The translations under genes were made by a program, and so were the position numbers. Below the pieces are notes generated by a model. That model worked only from the letters and a program-made list of their open reading frames with translations, had not been told where the DNA came from and did not search any database. From assembly GCA_021827805.1 (NCBI GenBank), contig JAKAUG010000010.1, positions 1 to 7,433 on the forward strand: a stretch of DNA of 7,433 nt. The letters are read 5' to 3'. The DNA comes from Bacillota bacterium. GTDB taxonomy: Bacteria; Bacillota; Sulfobacillia; RBS10-35; JAJYVN01. Each line of letters starts with the position of its first letter. The first letter of the stretch is position 1. Positions 5,746 through 7,433 of this stretch are shown piece after piece.

Positions 5746-6615
5746 TCAGCTTGTGGCCATCGGGTCCAGGGGACGAAGTCCGGAGAACAGTTGCCAGAAG
5801 ACGTGGGCGGGCAGGTTCCCCTCGGCCGGCGGGGGCGGGCCCACCTCTCCCAGGAGCTGGCCCTGCACCACCCGGTCCCCGGGCCGCACAGCCGCGTGCG
5901 CCAGTCCGGAGACGTTGGTGCTGTATGTGCCGTTCAGCGCGAGGCTGATCACCAGTCCCCAGAGGCTGTCCTGGCGCACGGCGGTCACCAGGCCCGCCGC
6001 CGGGGCGTGCACGGCGTCCCCGACATCCGCCGCCAGATCCACTCCGGTGTGCTCCTGCCAGTCGGCGAACACGGGCGAATAGGCCCAACCGAACGGGGCC
6101 AGCACGGGTCCAGGCACGGGCGGCATCAGGGCCGGCGGTGCGGCCGTCGGGGCTTCCCTTGGCGGCGATCCCGCGGATGTTCCGGAGGCCGCCGTGGAAG
6201 CCTGGGCAGAGTTCACCACAGCTGAGCTCTGCGCGGCGGCGGACGTCCCCTGGCCCTGCGCGGCGGCGGCAGACGTCCCCGCGGTCGAGGACGGCACGGT
6301 CCGCGGGGCGGCCGGGGGCGTGGGCTCCGCGGCCGCCTGGGCCGCCGCCAGTACCGGCGTGGCCGCGCTGCCGCTCGAACCCGCCGTCACGGCGGCCGTC
6401 TGGGCCGCCTGGGGCTCGTGCGCTGCGGCGTGCGTGGCCGGTGAGGTGGGCGCGGGCCACTTCAGATCCACCCCGAGCCACAGGATCAGAGCCGCTCCGG
6501 CCACGATGGCCCCCGTGCGCACGGCGCTCCGTCCCCAGGCCGCCCTTGCTCCCGTGGCGACCGCTCCCAGAAGGCCGCCCGCTCGCGATCCCGCTCGATG
6601 CACGTGCCGTCCCAC
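5746..6615 (-). CDS. Membrane-anchored degenerate M23 (LytM) protein, SpoIIQ-like
   Basis: This is a 289-residue protein with a basic cytoplasmic N-terminus (1-33), one membrane segment (about 34-50, TGAIVAGAALILWLGVDL), a long low-complexity Ala/Ser/Pro/Thr linker (55-165) and a C-terminal M23 domain (about 168-289) outside the membrane. The domain keeps HTGVDLAA (His189 and Asp193 as zinc ligands) and GDRVVQGQLLGEVG, but the usual HLHFE motif reads HVFWQ: His271 remains and the zinc ligand His is Phe273. The usual YAHLS catalytic histidine is replaced as well (VSGLA). It is therefore probably not an active endopeptidase. A single anchor plus a zinc-deficient LytM domain is the layout of SpoIIQ, the forespore half of the Q-AH channel in sporulation, in some Bacillota. 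An amidase activator or other wall-binding M23 protein is the alternative. The start is GTG at 6615, supported by GGGGAGG 8 bases upstream; it lies after a 163-bp gap with a possible sporulation promoter. Confidence 0.85.
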   Translation of the reverse strand: MGRHVHRAGSRAGGLLGAVATGARAAWGRSAVRTGAIVAGAALILWLGVDLKWPAPTSPATHAAAHEPQAAQTAAVTAGSSGSAATPVLAAAQAAAEPTPPAAPRTVPSSTAGTSAAAAQGQGTSAAAQSSAVVNSAQASTAASGTSAGSPPREAPTAAPPALMPPVPGPVLAPFGWAYSPVFADWQEHTGVDLAADVGDAVHAPAAGLVTAVRQDSLWGLVISLALNGTYSTNVSGLAHAAVRPGDRVVQGQLLGEVGPPPPAEGNLPAHVFWQLFSGLRPLDPMATS

Positions 6616-6641
6616 GCTGAACCCTCCCCTGCATCCCGGGA

Positions 6642-6668
6642 GGTTTCCTGCGAGGACCGACTTTATGC
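6642..6668 (-). promoter_or_regulatory. Possible forespore (sigma-F/G type) promoter
   Basis: On the minus strand GCATA (6668-6664) fits the -35 pattern of forespore sigma factors (GYWTA/GHATR). After 15 bases comes GGAAACC (6648-6642), which partly fits their -10 pattern that begins GGnRAn. A start point near 6634 would leave a short leader with GGGGAGG in place before the GTG at 6615. The -10 match is incomplete in its second half, and such short patterns occur by chance, so this rests mostly on the fit with a SpoIIQ-like gene. Confidence 0.3.
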
Positions 6669-6778
6669 ATCACCTGCCAGCGGAGCGAGCCCGGGTCTCC
6701 GGCGTGTGCTCGGCTCGCTCGGAGCATCCGCCTGTGGAAGGCTCGTTGGAAGACGTTCGGGCCTCGCGACGGCGGTCC

Positions 6779-7433
6779 TCAGGGCAGCAGGTCGTAGATC
6801 AGGCGGTAGAAGGCCTGCTTGCGAGGCGCGGGCCGGACCCCGTAAGCCTCAAGGAACAGGCTCTCCCAGCCCGGCCCCAGGTTCCAGGTGACGCTCCACG
6901 TGGCAATCGCCAGATCGCGCCAGCGGTCCGCCACGCCCAGTTGGCCGAGATCGACCAGGCCGCTGACCCGCGTGTCGCCGATCAGCGCGTTGGGAAGACA
7001 GAAATCCCCGTGGCAGACCACCAGATCCTCGCGCCAAGGTCTCAGGCGCCCCAGTTCGGCCAGGGCCTCGGCTGCCCTCCACCGGCGGTGTTCGGAGTGA
7101 AAGTCTGTCGCCGGGTCGACCAGTCCCAACGCCACCCGCTGGCGCACCATGGCAAGCAGACTGGCTGCCCGGCCATCAAACGGGCACTCGGCCCAGGGCA
7201 GCGCGTGCAGGTGCCGCAGCCCCTGGGCGAGTATGGGAACGAGGTCGCGCGGCGCGACCCGCGGCCGTGCGTCGGTCGCGGCGGTACCAGGTAGGCCCGT
7301 CGTCAGAAGCCACTCTGTCTCACCATCGGACCCGTACGCCAGGATGTCGGGGACCGGGAGTCGCCCCTGGGCCCAGGACATCCGCGCGCGCTCCGCCGCC
7401 AGCGGCGGCTCCATGCCGAGGCTCAGGAGTTTG
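6779..7433 (-). CDS. APH(3')-family aminoglycoside phosphotransferase homologue, partial
   Basis: This gene is cut by the right edge: the frame runs on past the ATG at 7414 to a Lys codon at 7432-7430, so that ATG is not the real start. About 217 residues are visible; roughly 45 N-terminal ones are missing compared with APH(3') enzymes of about 264. The family's order is clear (numbering from the Met at 7414): GRLPVPDIL (17-25), WLLTTGLPG (35-43), RHLHALPWAECPFD (67-80), HGDFCLPN (135-142) with catalytic Asp137 and Asn142, and GLVDLGQLGVADR (152-164) with metal-binding Asp155. The gaps between these three residues equal those in APH(3')-IIIa (190, 195, 208). The Lys at the edge fits the ATP-binding lysine. 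These enzymes transfer phosphate from ATP to the 3'-OH of kanamycin-like drugs in the cytoplasm. The substrate side is changed: the family's Arg after ADRY-DLA is Trp173, and the C-terminal LLDEFF reads LIYDLL, so drug range is uncertain. Confidence 0.85.
   Translation of the reverse strand, partial: KLLSLGMEPPLAAERARMSWAQGRLPVPDILAYGSDGETEWLLTTGLPGTAATDARPRVAPRDLVPILAQGLRHLHALPWAECPFDGRAASLLAMVRQRVALGLVDPATDFHSEHRRWRAAEALAELGRLRPWREDLVVCHGDFCLPNALIGDTRVSGLVDLGQLGVADRWRDLAIATWSVTWNLGPGWESLFLEAYGVRPAPRKQAFYRLIYDLLP

Noticed and set aside
4988..6082. A 364-codon plus-strand open frame across the peptidase 5' end and M23 3' end
   Set aside because: It overlaps two well-supported genes in antisense and has no domain.
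5666..6727. Extension of the M16C frame upstream by 354 codons
   Set aside because: The frame stays open by chance through the M23 gene. The extra translation is Gly/Arg/Pro-rich without a domain, whereas the ATG at 5665 has a good ribosome binding site and gives the family's normal length.
6194..7294. A 366-codon plus-strand open frame
   Set aside because: It runs opposite the M23 linker and the phosphotransferase, and its Ala-rich start simply mirrors the Ala-rich linker.

Overview
The window is GC-rich (roughly 70% by eye, not counted) and every convincing gene lies on the minus strand. GC-rich codon use, a membrane-anchored degenerate M23 protein of SpoIIQ type and a PreP-type M16C peptidase together suggest a high-GC, possibly spore-forming member of the Bacillota (the Symbiobacterium / Thermaerobacter / Limnochorda kind). 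This is an inference; no rRNA or other marker is present.

From right to left, in the direction of transcription, the order is as follows. (1) The C-terminal part of an APH(3')-family aminoglycoside phosphotransferase homologue runs off the right edge (6779 to 7433). (2) After a 163-bp gap holding a possible forespore-type promoter comes a GTG-started protein with one membrane segment, a long Ala/Ser/Pro/Thr linker and a degenerate LytM (M23) domain (5746-6615). (3) A perfect 10-bp hairpin separates it from a complete 989-residue M16C metallopeptidase of the PreP/Cym1 type (2696-5665). (4) A short basic ORF of 47 residues follows 10 bp after the peptidase (2542-2685). (5) About 300 bp without a gene but with several inverted repeats leads to (6) a two-gene unit: a 65-residue unknown protein (2049-2246) and a 478-residue large serine recombinase (592-2028), 20 bp apart.

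The left 591 bp has no convincing gene. Positions 34-276 form an almost unbroken chain of seven perfect or near-perfect hairpins, one closed by a GCAA tetraloop, with an internally duplicated module. I read this as a structured non-coding RNA on the plus strand. An 11-base string in it resembles one I remember from the omega RNA of an IscB system (the HEARO RNA class), but no IscB gene follows, so it would be a solitary copy.

The right two thirds (phosphotransferase, M23 protein, M16C peptidase) look like ordinary chromosomal genes. The left third (recombinase unit, inverted repeats, solitary RNA) looks like the end of an integrated mobile element or a spot where mobile elements collect. The boundary would fall somewhere in 2247-2695.
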